Positions 20,919 to 30,376 of a stretch of DNA of 59,819 bases are shown here, one piece after another. The stretch spans positions 1 to 59,819 of the forward strand of contig NZ_PVEP01000014.1 in NCBI RefSeq assembly GCF_002973535.1, written 5' to 3'. The stretch comes from Albidovulum denitrificans (lineage in GTDB: Bacteria; Pseudomonadota; Alphaproteobacteria; Rhodobacterales; Rhodobacteraceae). A model generated the notes under the pieces. The model did not search any database, was not told where the DNA came from, and was given only the letters and a program-made list of their open reading frames with translations. Every line of letters starts with the position of its first letter. Position 1 is the stretch's first letter. The translations under genes and the position numbers were made by a program.

Positions 20919-22193
20919 ATGAAACCCCGCAGGTTCGTCTCAACTTCGCTTTTCCGGCTCCGCAAGGTACTGCGCCGGATGTGGGTGCGCACGACGGCCT
21001 TCGCGGTACTGGCGCTGGTCGCGGCGGCGCTCAGCCGCATCATCGCACCGCTTCTGCCGGACGCGCTGGTGAAGGTCGTCCATGTCGATGCGGTGCTGGA
21101 CATCCTCACGGTGCTGTCCTCCTCGATGCTGGCGGTCACGACCTTTTCGCTCGGCGTCGTCATGTCGGCCCGGCAGGCGATCAGCAGCAACATCACCCCC
21201 CGCGCGCATCAGTTCGTGGCCGAGGATCAGACGATCCAGCGGGTGCTGGCGACCTTCATGGGCGCCTTCACCTATGCGCTGACGGCGCAAGTCCTGCTTC
21301 GAACCGGGTTCTACGCCCAGGCCTCCTCGGCGGTGATCCTGATCGTAACCGTGCTGGTGCTGATCCTCGTCATCATCGCCATGCTCGCCTGGATCGAACA
21401 TCTGACCCAGATCGGCAGCATCCCCGACACAGTGGCAGAGCTTGAGGCCTCAATGACCGGCGCCATCTCCGACTGGAAAAGCCGCCCCGCGCTTGGCGCC
21501 TGCCCCTCGCCCTCCGACGCGCCACTGCCCGCCGGGGCGACCACCGCCGTCACGGCGGAAGGCTCGGGCTATGTGCAGTATATCGACGTCTCCGCCCTCG
21601 ACCGTCTCGCCAGGGACGCGGGCGGGCAGGTTTATGTCGAGGCAGCGGTCGGCGCCCATGTCATCGCGGGCGGCACGCTCTGCCACCACAGCGGCACCAT
21701 CGACGCAGAGACCCTGCGCGACGCCTTCACCATCGACAGCGGCCGCACCTACGAACAGGATGTCCGCTTCGGCATCATCGTTCTGTCGGAGATCGCGCAA
21801 CGCGCGCTCTCCCCCGCCGTCAACGATCCCGGCACCGCGATCTTCATCATCGACCGGATCACGGCACTTCTGGGCAGTGGCGGACAGCCAGCCAAGGCCG
21901 AGGCCCCCGACTACCCCAATGTCTTCATACCCGCCGTCACCAGCGCCGATCTGGTGATGGACGGCTACGCCCCCATCGCCCGCGACGGTGCCGCCATGGT
22001 TGAGATCCAGACCCGCCTGCAAAAGGCCTTCGCCGCGCTGGCGGGGCTGGGCGATGCCGCGATGCAGGACGCGGCCCTGACCGCCTCAACCCGCGCCGCC
22101 GCTCTGGCCGAAGCCGCGCTGACGCTGGAGGAGGACCGCGCCCGCATCGCTACCCTCGCGGACCGGGTCAAACGCGCCGCCTTAAAGGTGTGA
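20919..22193 (+). CDS. DUF2254 family membrane protein
   Basis: The 424-residue product has four hydrophobic segments in its N-terminal third (about 24-44, 63-83, 112-132, 137-157) and a large cytoplasmic or periplasmic C-terminal domain, which is the DUF2254 layout; SARQAISSNITPRAHQFVAE and SEIAQRALSPAVNDPGTA are characteristic. The function is unknown; a channel-like role has been suggested for the family. Its last 12 bases overlap the convergent trxC. Confidence 0.85.
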   Translation: MKPRRFVSTSLFRLRKVLRRMWVRTTAFAVLALVAAALSRIIAPLLPDALVKVVHVDAVLDILTVLSSSMLAVTTFSLGVVMSARQAISSNITPRAHQFVAEDQTIQRVLATFMGAFTYALTAQVLLRTGFYAQASSAVILIVTVLVLILVIIAMLAWIEHLTQIGSIPDTVAELEASMTGAISDWKSRPALGACPSPSDAPLPAGATTAVTAEGSGYVQYIDVSALDRLARDAGGQVYVEAAVGAHVIAGGTLCHHSGTIDAETLRDAFTIDSGRTYEQDVRFGIIVLSEIAQRALSPAVNDPGTAIFIIDRITALLGSGGQPAKAEAPDYPNVFIPAVTSADLVMDGYAPIARDGAAMVEIQTRLQKAFAALAGLGDAAMQDAALTASTRAAALAEAALTLEEDRARIATLADRVKRAALKV

Positions 22194-22622
22194 GCGGACA
22201 AAGCCCTCGATCTCGGCCGCGGGCCGCGCGCCGGGCAGCCGCGCAATCTCACGCCCGCCCTTCCACAGCACCAAAAGCGGGATACCGCGTATGCCCATCT
22301 TCTGCGACACGGCCGGGAAATCGTCGGTGTTGATCTTGGCAAAGCGCGCCTTGCCCTTCAGCGCCCCCGCCGCCCTGGCGAATTCCGGCGCCATCATCCG
22401 GCAGGGGCCGCACCAGGGCGCCCAGTAATCGACGATCAGCGGCATCTCATCGCCCTTCGTCGCCTTGTCATGCGTCGGCGCGTCGAGTTCCGCCACCTTG
22501 CCGGTGACCAGCGGATCGCCGCAGCTTCCGCATTTCGGCCCCTCGGACAACCGCACGACCGGCACCCGGTTCGCCTGCCCGCAGGTCTCGCAGATCAGTT
22601 TGACGGCATCGGCCATCGTCAT
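22182..22622 (-). CDS. trxC: Thioredoxin TrxC (thioredoxin 2)
   Basis: Zinc-ribbon thioredoxin of the cytoplasm, an oxidative-stress disulfide reductase. The 146-residue product has the N-terminal zinc ligands Cys11, Cys14, Cys31 and Cys34 and the active site WCGPC (70-74), then the cis-Pro region GIRGIPLLVLW. A second Met two codons later is an equally good start (AGGGG spacing). An inverted repeat lies just upstream (22631-22654), a candidate operator. Confidence 0.93.
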   Translation of the reverse strand: MTMADAVKLICETCGQANRVPVVRLSEGPKCGSCGDPLVTGKVAELDAPTHDKATKGDEMPLIVDYWAPWCGPCRMMAPEFARAAGALKGKARFAKINTDDFPAVSQKMGIRGIPLLVLWKGGREIARLPGARPAAEIEGFVRSHL

Positions 22623-22630
22623 CGCCCCTT

Positions 22631-22654
22631 ATATATTCGCGTTACGGAATATAT
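22631..22654. promoter_or_regulatory. Candidate operator of trxC
   Basis: Inverted repeat ATATATTC / GAATATAT (22631-22638, 22647-22654) separated by GCGTTACG, nine bases before the trxC start. The position over the promoter suggests repressor binding; the regulator is not identified. Confidence 0.4.
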
Positions 22655-22693
22655 CTGTCGCGCCCGCCCCGCTTTCAAGGCCCCGGCCGGGCG

Positions 22694-23011
22694 TCAGAGC
22701 AGGTCTTCCTCCTCGCCCGACACGTCGATCTCCAGCGCCTCCAGCCCCGCCTCAAGGTTCTCGGCCAGATGCGGCATCCCCATCAGGTAATCCTCGGTCG
22801 GTGTCGTCGCCTCGGCGATGGCGGTCGCGACCGCCTCGTCGAATTCCTCGGCCTCGAAGGCGCCGCGCCCGATCCAGGCAATCGCCGTCAGCTGCGGCTT
22901 TTCCTCCTCGTTCAGCCCGGCAATGAATTCATGCAACTGCGCGCCGCTTTGCGGCAGGTCGCGCGCCAGCAGGATGACCTGCACGACGCTGGCCGGTGTG
23001 ATGTCCATCAT
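22694..23011 (-). CDS. DUF3775 domain protein
   Basis: A 105-residue acidic cytoplasmic protein without signal peptide or membrane segment; the pattern ARDLPQSGAQLHEFIAGLNE plus AIAWIGRGAFEAEEFDEAVA matches DUF3775 as I remember it. The function is unknown. GAGGGA lies eight bases before the ATG (the product starts MMDITPAS). It is upstream of trxC on the same strand but 71 bases and a probable promoter apart. Confidence 0.75.
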   Translation of the reverse strand: MMDITPASVVQVILLARDLPQSGAQLHEFIAGLNEEEKPQLTAIAWIGRGAFEAEEFDEAVATAIAEATTPTEDYLMGMPHLAENLEAGLEALEIDVSGEEEDLL

Positions 23012-23098
23012 GGTCGCGTTCCCTCGCTCATCTGTCCTCAGGACAGCATGAAGGATAGCACCCCGCCTTGTCCTTGATCAAAGCATGAAGCGCGTGGA

Positions 23099-24385
23099 TC
23101 AGCCGCGCAGGAACGGCACCGGAAACCCGAAGGCCAGCGCAAGCAGGATGAAGTTCAGCCCCAGCACCACGATGGCCCCGCCCCCCGCCAGCACCCTGAC
23201 CAGCGGCCCGGCGACAAAGGCCCCCATGATGTCGCGGCGCGAAACGAAGTACAGCAGCGCCAGCATCGGCACCGGCAGGGCGATGGACAACACCACCTGG
23301 CTCAGCACCAGCGCCTCGGTCGCATTCACGCCCATGGCGACGACCGCGAAGGCGGGCAGCATCGTCACCAGACGACGCAGCCAGATCGGCACCCGGACCC
23401 GCAGGAAGCCCTGCATGATCATCTGCCCCGCCATCGTGCCCACGACCGAGCTTGAGATGCCCGAGGCGATCAGTGAGGTCAGGAAGATCGCCGCCGCCGC
23501 CGCGCCCAGAAGCGGGGTCAGCGTGTGATAGGCGGTCTCGATCTCCGCCACATCGGCGTGACCACGGTAAAAGGCCGAGGCCGCCATCATCACCATCGCA
23601 ATATTGACCATCCCGGCAACCGCCAGCGCCACCACCACCTCGATATTGGAAAAGCGCAGGACCTTGCGCCGCTCGCCCTCGGTGGTGATCCGCGCGCGCG
23701 ATTGCGTCAGGCCGGAATGCAGATAGATCGCATGGGGCATCACGGTGGCGCCGATGATTCCGACCGCGATCATAAGCGCGGTGCCGTCCGGCAGGGCGGG
23801 CGTCATCAACCCGCGCGCCGCACTGCCCCACTCGACCGGGGCGATCACCACCTCGGCCAGATAACTCAGCCCGATCACCAGAACCAGCGCGCCGATGATC
23901 AACTCCATCGGCCGGAACCCCTGCCGCTCGAAGATCAGGATCGCATAGGTGACGACGGCGGTAATCGCCATGCCGACCATCAGCGGCAACCCGAAAAGCA
24001 GCGACAAGCCGATTGCACCGCCGAGGAACTCCGCCAGGTCGGTCGCCATTGCCGCGACCTCGCTGATCGCCCACATGACCCAGACCAGAGGCCGGGGCAG
24101 GTTGTCGCGGCTCAGCTCCGCCAGGTTCTTGCCGGTCACGATCCCCAGCCGCGCCGAGAGCGCCTGAAACAGCATCGCGATCAGGTTGGCCAGCAGCACG
24201 ACCCAAAGCAGCGTATAGCCATAGCCCGCCCCCGCCTGGATGTTCGTCGCATAGTTGCCGGGATCCATATAGGCGACCGAGGCGATGATCGCCGGCCCCG
24301 CGAAGGCAAGCCTCCGCTTCCAGTCGCCCTGCCCCGCAAGCACGGCGGACATGCTGGCCTGTGTCCGGTCGCTAAGCGTCGTCAT
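23099..24385 (-). CDS. mntH: Manganese transporter MntH (NRAMP family)
   Basis: Proton-coupled Mn(II)/Fe(II) importer of the inner membrane. The 428-residue product has eleven or so hydrophobic segments, the metal-binding DPGN motif (41-44) in TM1 and MPHAIYLHSG in TM6. The 22-base palindrome at 24411-24432 lies 26 bases upstream of its start, and mntR is divergent, so repression by manganese-bound MntR is likely. Confidence 0.95.
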   Translation of the reverse strand: MTTLSDRTQASMSAVLAGQGDWKRRLAFAGPAIIASVAYMDPGNYATNIQAGAGYGYTLLWVVLLANLIAMLFQALSARLGIVTGKNLAELSRDNLPRPLVWVMWAISEVAAMATDLAEFLGGAIGLSLLFGLPLMVGMAITAVVTYAILIFERQGFRPMELIIGALVLVIGLSYLAEVVIAPVEWGSAARGLMTPALPDGTALMIAVGIIGATVMPHAIYLHSGLTQSRARITTEGERRKVLRFSNIEVVVALAVAGMVNIAMVMMAASAFYRGHADVAEIETAYHTLTPLLGAAAAAIFLTSLIASGISSSVVGTMAGQMIMQGFLRVRVPIWLRRLVTMLPAFAVVAMGVNATEALVLSQVVLSIALPVPMLALLYFVSRRDIMGAFVAGPLVRVLAGGGAIVVLGLNFILLALAFGFPVPFLRG

Positions 24386-24410
24386 CGCGGTCCTTCCCTT
24401 TTCGCCTCAA

Positions 24411-24432
24411 AATATAGCCCAAGCTATATTTA
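24411..24432. promoter_or_regulatory. Probable MntR operator upstream of mntH
   Basis: Perfect inverted repeat AAATATAGC / GCTATATTT with a four-base centre CCAA, between divergent mntH and mntR. Size, symmetry and position fit a DtxR/MntR-type box. Confidence 0.7.
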
Positions 24433-24549
24433 TTACAAGTGGCGATACAATCGCGATCAGGCTATCTCGCCCCGGGCGTTTTGTCTGGCCCCGCACCAAA
24501 GCCCCGGCTATACAGCATTCCTTGGCAGATCTGATCGAAAGACGCCCCG

Positions 24550-24966
24550 ATGACCGATGCCCCGCCCAGCGACGCCGACCGTTTCGCCCGCGCCCGGCGC
24601 AAGCAATCCGTGGCGCTTCTGGAGGATTACGTCGAACTCATCGGCGACCTGATCGCGGAAACCGGCGAGGCGCGCGTGGCCGACATCGCCGACCGCATGG
24701 GCGTGGCGCAACCGACCGCGACCAAGACCGTGGCGCGGCTCAAACGCGAAGGCCTCGCCACCTCGCGCCCCTATCGTGGCGTCTTCCTGACCGAGGCCGG
24801 TGCCGCACTGGCTGACCGCGTCCGCGCCCGCCACCGCACCGTCGTGGCGCTTCTGATCGCCGTCGGTGTCCCGCAAGAGGCCGCCGAACTCGACGCCGAG
24901 GGGATCGAACACCACGTCTCTGACCGCTCCCTCGCCGCGTTCGAGGCCTTCCTGAAACGCGACTGA
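24550..24966 (+). CDS. mntR: Manganese-responsive regulator MntR (DtxR family)
   Basis: The 138-residue product has a winged helix (VADIADRMGVAQPTATKTVA with KREGLATSRPYRGVFLT) and the DtxR/MntR dimerisation/metal part (ARHRTVVALLIAVGVPQEAA, GIEHHVS with the paired histidines). Length fits MntR, which lacks the SH3 domain of DtxR. It is divergent from mntH, with 164 bases that carry the palindrome. Confidence 0.92.
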   Translation: MTDAPPSDADRFARARRKQSVALLEDYVELIGDLIAETGEARVADIADRMGVAQPTATKTVARLKREGLATSRPYRGVFLTEAGAALADRVRARHRTVVALLIAVGVPQEAAELDAEGIEHHVSDRSLAAFEAFLKRD

Positions 24967-25029
24967 ACCGACGCGCGCGCGCCGGTTTCTTCCCCCGGCT
25001 TCTTCGTTGTCAAAATACTCTCGGGGGGT

Positions 25030-25052
25030 CCGGGGGGCAGACCGCCCCCCGG
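25030..25052 (-). terminator. Hairpin after gcvP
   Basis: Stem CCGGGGGGC / GCCCCCCGG in the 99 bases between mntR and gcvP stops. No T run follows, so it may be a repeat or stabilising hairpin; the sequence around it (CAAAATACTC then GGGG runs) resembles intergenic repeats common in this bacterial group. Confidence 0.45.
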
Positions 25053-25065
25053 CTGTCGCGCCAGA

Positions 25066-27915
25066 CTACTCGGCAGCCTCCGCATAGCTCTCGACCGGCG
25101 GGCAGATGCAGACAAGGTGGCGGTCGCCATAGACGTTGTCCACCCGCCCGACCGGCGGCCAGTACTTGTCGACACGGAAGGAGGCGGGCGGGAAGCAGCC
25201 CTGCTCGCGGCTATAGGGCCGGTCCCAGTCACCGATCAGCGCATTGACCGTATGGGGCGCGTGTTTCAGCGGATTGTTCTCCGCATCCATCTCGCCCCTT
25301 TCGATCGCCGCGATCTCTTCCCGGATCGACAGCATGGCGGTGACGAAACGGTCAAGCTCCGCCTTGGTCTCCGATTCCGTCGGCTCCACCATCAGCGTTC
25401 CGGCCACCGGCCAGCTCATCGTCGGCGCGTGAAAGCCGTTGTCGATCAGCCGCTTGGCGATGTCGTCAACGGTCACATGGGCGCTGTCGGCGAAGGGCCG
25501 CGTGTCAAGGATGCATTCATGCGCCACGCGCCCGTTCCGGCCGTTGAAAAGGACGCCGTAAGCCCCTTCCAGCCGCTTCGCGATATAGTTGGCGTTCAGG
25601 ATCGCGACCTTGGTCGCCTGCGTCAGCCCCTCGCCGCCCATCATCAGGACATAGGCCCATGAGATCGGCAGAATCGCGGCCGATCCCCAGGGCGCGGCGC
25701 TGACCGGCCCTTCCTGCCCGCCGGTCGCCGGATGGCCCGGCAGATAGGGCGCCAGATGCGCCTTGACGCCGATCGGCCCCATGCCCGGCCCGCCGCCGCC
25801 ATGCGGGATGCAGAAGGTCTTGTGCAGGTTCAGGTGGCTGACATCGCCGCCCAGATCGCCCGGCCGCACCAGCCCCACCATCGCGTTCATGTTGGCGCCG
25901 TCGATATAGACCTGACCGCCCTGCCGATGGGTGATCTCGCAGACCTCGCGCACCGTCTCCTCGAACACGCCGTGGGTCGAGGGGTAGGTGATCATGCAGG
26001 CCGCCAGCTTTTCGCCCGCCGCTTCCGCCTTGGCACGGAAATCCTCGACGTCGATATCGCCGTTTTCGGCCGCCTTCACGACCACGACCTTCATCCCCGC
26101 CATCTGCGCCGAGGCCGGGTTGGTGCCATGGGCCGAGGTCGGGATCAGGCAGACATCCCGATGCCCCTCGCCCCGCGCCCGGTGATAGGCCTGGATCGTC
26201 AGAAGCCCGGCATATTCCCCCTGCGCGCCGGAATTGGGCTGCAAGCTCATCGCGTCGTACCCCGTGATGACGCACAGCTTTTCCGACAGGTCGCGGAACA
26301 TGTCGGCATAGCCCTGCGCCTGATCGGCGGGGGCGAAGGGATGCATGTTGGCGAATTCCGGCCAGGTGATCGGCATCATCTCCGCCGCCGCGTTCAGCTT
26401 CATCGTGCAGGAGCCGAGCGGGATCATCGCCCGGTCCAGCGCAAGGTCCCGGTCGGCAAGACGGCGCATGTAGCGCATCATCTCGGTCTCGGCCCGGTTC
26501 ATGTGGAAGACCGGGTGGGTGAGGTAGGCGCTTTCCCGCAACAACCCCTCGGGGATGCGGAAAAAGGCCGCCTCACCATCCGCCGCACCCTCGATCCCGA
26601 AGGCGCGGCACAGGCGTTCCACCGTCTCGGACCGTGTGGTTTCGTCCAGAGAGATACCGACCTGCGTCGTCCCGACCTTGCGCAGGTTGATCCGTTCCTC
26701 CCGCGCGGCGCGCAGGATTGCGCCCTGAAGCGGGCCGACATCCACCGTCAGCGTGTCGAAGAAATACTCGGGCGCGACGGTATAGCCCGCCTCTGCCAGC
26801 ACCTCGGCCAGCCTTGCGGTACGCCGGTGGATGCGCTGCGCGATGGCCTTCAGACCCTCCGGCCCGTGGAACACCGCGTAGAACGAGGCCATGTTGGCCA
26901 AAAGCGCCTGCGCCGTGCAGACATTCGACGTCGCCTTCTCGCGCCGGATATGCTGCTCGCGGGTCTGGAGCGACAGGCGATACGCCTTGCCCCCCTGCGC
27001 GTCGATCGAGACGCCAATGATCCGGCCCGGCATCTGGCGTTTATGCGCGTCCTTGCAGGCCATATAGGCCGCCGACGGCCCGCCATAGCCCATCGGCACC
27101 CCGAAACGCTGGGTCGAGCCGACGGCGATATCCGCCCCCATGGCGCCCGGTTCCTTGAGGATACAGAGCGCCAGCGGATCGGCGATCAGGATGCCGACCG
27201 CGCCCGCCTCATGCAGTTTTGCGATATGCGGGCCGAAATCCGTCAACCCGCCATAGGTGCCGGGATACTGGAAGATCGCCCCGAAAACCGTTGACGGATC
27301 AAGCTTTTCCGGGTCGCCCACGACGATCTCGATGCCCAGCGGCTCGGCGCGGGTTTGCATAACCGCGATATTTTGCGGGTGGCAGTTTTCGTCAACGAAG
27401 AACGCGGTCGCCTTCGACTTCGCCACCCGCTGCGCCATGGTCATGGCTTCCGCCGCCGCCGTCGCCTCATCCAGAAGCGAGGCATTGGCCATCTCAAGCC
27501 CGGTCAGGTCGCAGATCATCGTCTGGTAGTTCAAAAGCGCCTCAAGCCGACCTTGCGAAATCTCCGGCTGATAGGGCGTGTAGGCCGTGTACCAGGCGGG
27601 ATTTTCAAGGATATTCCGCTGGATAGCGGGCGGCGTTACAGTGCCGTAGAAACCCTGCCCGATCATCGTGGTGAAGACCTGGTTCTTCTTCGCCACCTGT
27701 CGCATGTACCACAACAGCTCGCGTTCCGACTTCGGCGCGCCGAAATCCAGCGGCGCGTCCTGACGCAGGCTTTTCGGCACGGTCTGGTCGATCAGCTCGT
27801 CCAGATCCTTCACCCCCAGCACCTCGAACATCTCCGCCATCTCGGCGGGCGATGGCCCGATGTGACGGCGGTTGGCGAAATCGTAGGGATCGTAGTCGGT
27901 GGGGGTGAAGGGCAT
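25066..27915 (-). CDS. gcvP: Glycine dehydrogenase (aminomethyl-transferring), P protein
   Basis: Decarboxylates glycine and passes the aminomethyl group to lipoyl-GcvH. The 949-residue single-chain form contains both homologous halves; the PLP lysine is in [20 protein letters not shown] in the C-terminal half. Normal length for the single-polypeptide type. It is the last gene of gcvT-gcvH-gcvP, 11 bases after gcvH, under the glycine riboswitch. Confidence 0.98.
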   Translation of the reverse strand: MPFTPTDYDPYDFANRRHIGPSPAEMAEMFEVLGVKDLDELIDQTVPKSLRQDAPLDFGAPKSERELLWYMRQVAKKNQVFTTMIGQGFYGTVTPPAIQRNILENPAWYTAYTPYQPEISQGRLEALLNYQTMICDLTGLEMANASLLDEATAAAEAMTMAQRVAKSKATAFFVDENCHPQNIAVMQTRAEPLGIEIVVGDPEKLDPSTVFGAIFQYPGTYGGLTDFGPHIAKLHEAGAVGILIADPLALCILKEPGAMGADIAVGSTQRFGVPMGYGGPSAAYMACKDAHKRQMPGRIIGVSIDAQGGKAYRLSLQTREQHIRREKATSNVCTAQALLANMASFYAVFHGPEGLKAIAQRIHRRTARLAEVLAEAGYTVAPEYFFDTLTVDVGPLQGAILRAAREERINLRKVGTTQVGISLDETTRSETVERLCRAFGIEGAADGEAAFFRIPEGLLRESAYLTHPVFHMNRAETEMMRYMRRLADRDLALDRAMIPLGSCTMKLNAAAEMMPITWPEFANMHPFAPADQAQGYADMFRDLSEKLCVITGYDAMSLQPNSGAQGEYAGLLTIQAYHRARGEGHRDVCLIPTSAHGTNPASAQMAGMKVVVVKAAENGDIDVEDFRAKAEAAGEKLAACMITYPSTHGVFEETVREVCEITHRQGGQVYIDGANMNAMVGLVRPGDLGGDVSHLNLHKTFCIPHGGGGPGMGPIGVKAHLAPYLPGHPATGGQEGPVSAAPWGSAAILPISWAYVLMMGGEGLTQATKVAILNANYIAKRLEGAYGVLFNGRNGRVAHECILDTRPFADSAHVTVDDIAKRLIDNGFHAPTMSWPVAGTLMVEPTESETKAELDRFVTAMLSIREEIAAIERGEMDAENNPLKHAPHTVNALIGDWDRPYSREQGCFPPASFRVDKYWPPVGRVDNVYGDRHLVCICPPVESYAEAAE

Positions 27916-27926
27916 GGCTGTCGTCC

Positions 27927-28286
27927 TTATCCGATCAGGTCGTTATAGGCGGCCTCGTCCATCAGCCCGTCGAGCTTGGACATATCCGCCACCTTCATCT
28001 TGAAGAACCACGCCGTGCCGGTCGGGTCCTCGTTCACAAGGCCCGGATTGTCGACGATGGCGTCATTGACCGCGACGATCTCGCCGTCCAGCGGCGCGCG
28101 GATGTCGGACGCCGCCTTGACGCTTTCGATCACGCAGATCTCATCGCCGGTGGACACGGCCTTGCCCGGCTCGGGCAGTTCGACAAAGACGACATCGCCC
28201 AGTTGCTCCGAGGCGTGCGCCGTGATGCCGACGACGACCACGTCGCCCTCGGTCTTCAGCCATTCATGGTCTTCGGTATATTTCAT
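27927..28286 (-). CDS. gcvH: Glycine cleavage system H protein
   Basis: Lipoyl carrier shuttling the aminomethyl group between P, T and L proteins. The 119-residue product has the lipoylation site [11 protein letters not shown] with Lys57 and the typical [17 protein letters not shown] start. It lies between gcvT (18 bases) and gcvP. Confidence 0.97.
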   Translation of the reverse strand: MKYTEDHEWLKTEGDVVVVGITAHASEQLGDVVFVELPEPGKAVSTGDEICVIESVKAASDIRAPLDGEIVAVNDAIVDNPGLVNEDPTGTAWFFKMKVADMSKLDGLMDEAAYNDLIG

Positions 28287-28304
28287 GGGTCTCTTCCCTG
28301 ATGG

Positions 28305-29429
28305 TTAACGCTTGTAAGTCGTCGGCTGGAACGGCATCGGCGCGATGGTGGCGGGCAGCCGCTTGCCACGCACCTCGCCATAAACCGTCGCCCCCTCGGC
28401 CAGATCGGCGGGCAGGTAGGCCATCGCCATCGGCGCCTCGATCGACGGGCCGAACCCGCCAGAGGTCACGGCACCGATCGGCGCGCCGCCCTCGGGTCCG
28501 GCGAAAATCTCCGTCCCCTCGCGCATCGGCGCACGCCCTTCGGGGCGCAGACCGACACGGCGGCGGGCCGGGCCGTCGGCAAGGTCCTTCAGGATACGCG
28601 CCGCGCCGGGAAAGCCGCCCGCGCGCGCGCCGCCCGCCCGGCGGGCCTTCTGGATCGCCCAGGTCAGGTTGCCCTCGACCGGGGTCGTCCCCTCGTCAAT
28701 ATCATGGCCGTAAAGGCACATCCCGGCCTCAAGCCGCAGGCTGTCGCGGGCGCCAAGCCCGATGGGCGCCACCTCTTCCATCGCCAGCAGCTTGCGCGCG
28801 AAAGCCTCGGCAAAGGCGTTCGGGACCGAGATTTCGAACCCGTCCTCGCCGGTATAGCCAGAGCGGGAAATCCAAAGCTCCGCCGTGTCCCATTGCCGGA
28901 TCGCAACATCCATGAACCTCATGTCCACCACATCCGGCACCAGCCGCGCCAGCGCCGCCTCGGCCGCCGGTCCTTGCAGCGCCAGAAGCGCGCGGTCGGT
29001 GACCATGCCCAGATCGCAATCGGGCAGACCGGCGGTCAGATGGGCGAAATCGGCCTCCTTACAGGCGGCATTGACCACCAGGAACAGGTGGTCGCCCCGG
29101 TTCGCGACCATCAGGTCGTCGAGGATGCCGCCCGCATCATTGGTGAAAAACGCATAGCGCTGCCGCCCCTCGGCCAGCCCCGCCACGTCCACCGGCACCA
29201 GCCGTTCCAGCGCCAGCGCCGCGTCCTCGACCCGGCCCGATTTGGCGGTCAGCAGGATCTGGCCCATATGGCTGACATCGAACAACCCCGCCTGCGCGCG
29301 GGTGTGCAGATGTTCCTTCAACACCCCCATCGGGTATTGCACGGGCATCTGATAGCCTGCGAAGGGGACCATCTTCGCGCCAAGCTCCAGATGCAGATCG
29401 TAAAGAACCGTTCGTTTCAGGTCGGCCAT
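28305..29429 (-). CDS. gcvT: Glycine cleavage system T protein (aminomethyltransferase)
   Basis: Transfers the methylene group to tetrahydrofolate and releases ammonia. The 374-residue product begins MADLKRTVLYDLHLELGAKM and has FDVSHMGQI, GYTGEDGFEI and LRLEAGMCLYGHDI of the family. I rejected a Met 18 codons upstream because AGGGGAGG sits just before this ATG and the upstream part would lie in the riboswitch leader. It is the first gene of the operon. Confidence 0.97.
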   Translation of the reverse strand: MADLKRTVLYDLHLELGAKMVPFAGYQMPVQYPMGVLKEHLHTRAQAGLFDVSHMGQILLTAKSGRVEDAALALERLVPVDVAGLAEGRQRYAFFTNDAGGILDDLMVANRGDHLFLVVNAACKEADFAHLTAGLPDCDLGMVTDRALLALQGPAAEAALARLVPDVVDMRFMDVAIRQWDTAELWISRSGYTGEDGFEISVPNAFAEAFARKLLAMEEVAPIGLGARDSLRLEAGMCLYGHDIDEGTTPVEGNLTWAIQKARRAGGARAGGFPGAARILKDLADGPARRRVGLRPEGRAPMREGTEIFAGPEGGAPIGAVTSGGFGPSIEAPMAMAYLPADLAEGATVYGEVRGKRLPATIAPMPFQPTTYKR

Positions 29430-29502
29430 CGCCGTCCTCCCCTGTCTCGCCGGTTCAATGGGTCCGGCATCGCCTCCGGGCAAAATCCGCCCGCACCGAT
29501 GC

Positions 29503-29672
29503 CCCCTCTGTCCCTTCGCCTGAGATCGTTATCCCTTCGGCGCCCCGGCGCGAAGCCGAGATCTCTCCAGAGTTTTCGTGGCCAGGCCGGTCCTTGCGCC
29601 TGAGAGATTACCGGGGCGGTTGCTCCTTCGGCACCGGCGCGGGGGGTGACCCCGACCGGATTCTCCCGGACC
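29503..29672 (-). promoter_or_regulatory. Tandem glycine riboswitch upstream of gcvT
   Basis: On the minus strand two aptamers follow each other: the first with GCCGAAGGAGCAA and ATCTCTCAGGCGCAAGGACC, the second with GCGCCGAAGGGATAA and ATCTCAGGCGAAGGGACAG, both matching the gcvT-type glycine aptamer core. It starts near 29672 (GGTCCGGGAGAATCC) and ends about 75 bases before the gcvT ATG. Glycine binding should switch on the cleavage operon. The linker is roughly where AACTCTGGAGAGAT reads. Confidence 0.93.
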
Positions 29673-29794
29673 TGACGCCTCTCGTTACCCCGGATCGCCT
29701 GCGTTCGGCAAGAGGGTATGCCATGGGATACGACACTTCGGCGCAAGTTAGCGACACCCTTGCGCCACCCCGCGCGGCCGGGTCATATCGCGCC

Positions 29795-30361
29795 ATGACC
29801 GACCGCCACCCCGCCTTCTTTGGCTATGGATCGCTCGTCAACCGGGCGACGCATGACTATGCGCCCGCCACCCCCGCCCGGCTCTCTGGCTGGCGCCGGG
29901 TCTGGCGGCACACCCGGCTGCGCGACTGGCCCTATCTGTCCGCCGAACCCGCCGAGGCGGAGATCGACGGGCTGATCGCCGCCGTTCCGGGCGACGACTG
30001 GGCCACCCTCGACCTGCGCGAGGCCGCCTATCGCCGCCATCCCCTCTCCCATGACCGTCTCACCACCGCGCCCGGCTGGGCGCAGCGGATCGAGATCTAC
30101 GCCGTGGATGAAGCACATGGCCTGCCGCCCAATGCCCACCCGATCCTGCTAAGCTATCTCGATACCGTGGTGCAGGGCTTCCTGCGCGAATTCGGGCCGG
30201 CCGGCGTCGCGGGCTTTTTCGCCACCACCGCCGGATGGTGCGCGCTTCTCGACGACCGCGCCGCGCCGCATTACCCGCGCAGTCAGCCCACCACCACCGC
30301 CGAACGCCGCCTTGTCGATGACCATGCCGAGGCACTTGGCCTGACGCGGCTGCCATCCTGA
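29795..30361 (+). CDS. Gamma-glutamylcyclotransferase-like protein
   Basis: The 188-residue product has the GGCT/AIG2-type GYGSLVN motif (10-16) in FFGYGSLVN and the candidate catalytic Glu76 in DLREAAYRR. These enzymes make 5-oxoproline from gamma-glutamyl compounds, but distant members have other substrates. I chose the ATG at 29795; a Met 22 codons upstream would lie inside an implausible low-complexity leader. pepT follows 15 bases later, perhaps as an operon for peptide/glutamyl turnover. Confidence 0.8.
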   Translation: MTDRHPAFFGYGSLVNRATHDYAPATPARLSGWRRVWRHTRLRDWPYLSAEPAEAEIDGLIAAVPGDDWATLDLREAAYRRHPLSHDRLTTAPGWAQRIEIYAVDEAHGLPPNAHPILLSYLDTVVQGFLREFGPAGVAGFFATTAGWCALLDDRAAPHYPRSQPTTTAERRLVDDHAEALGLTRLPS

Positions 30362-30376
30362 TCCCCGGAGACCCCG

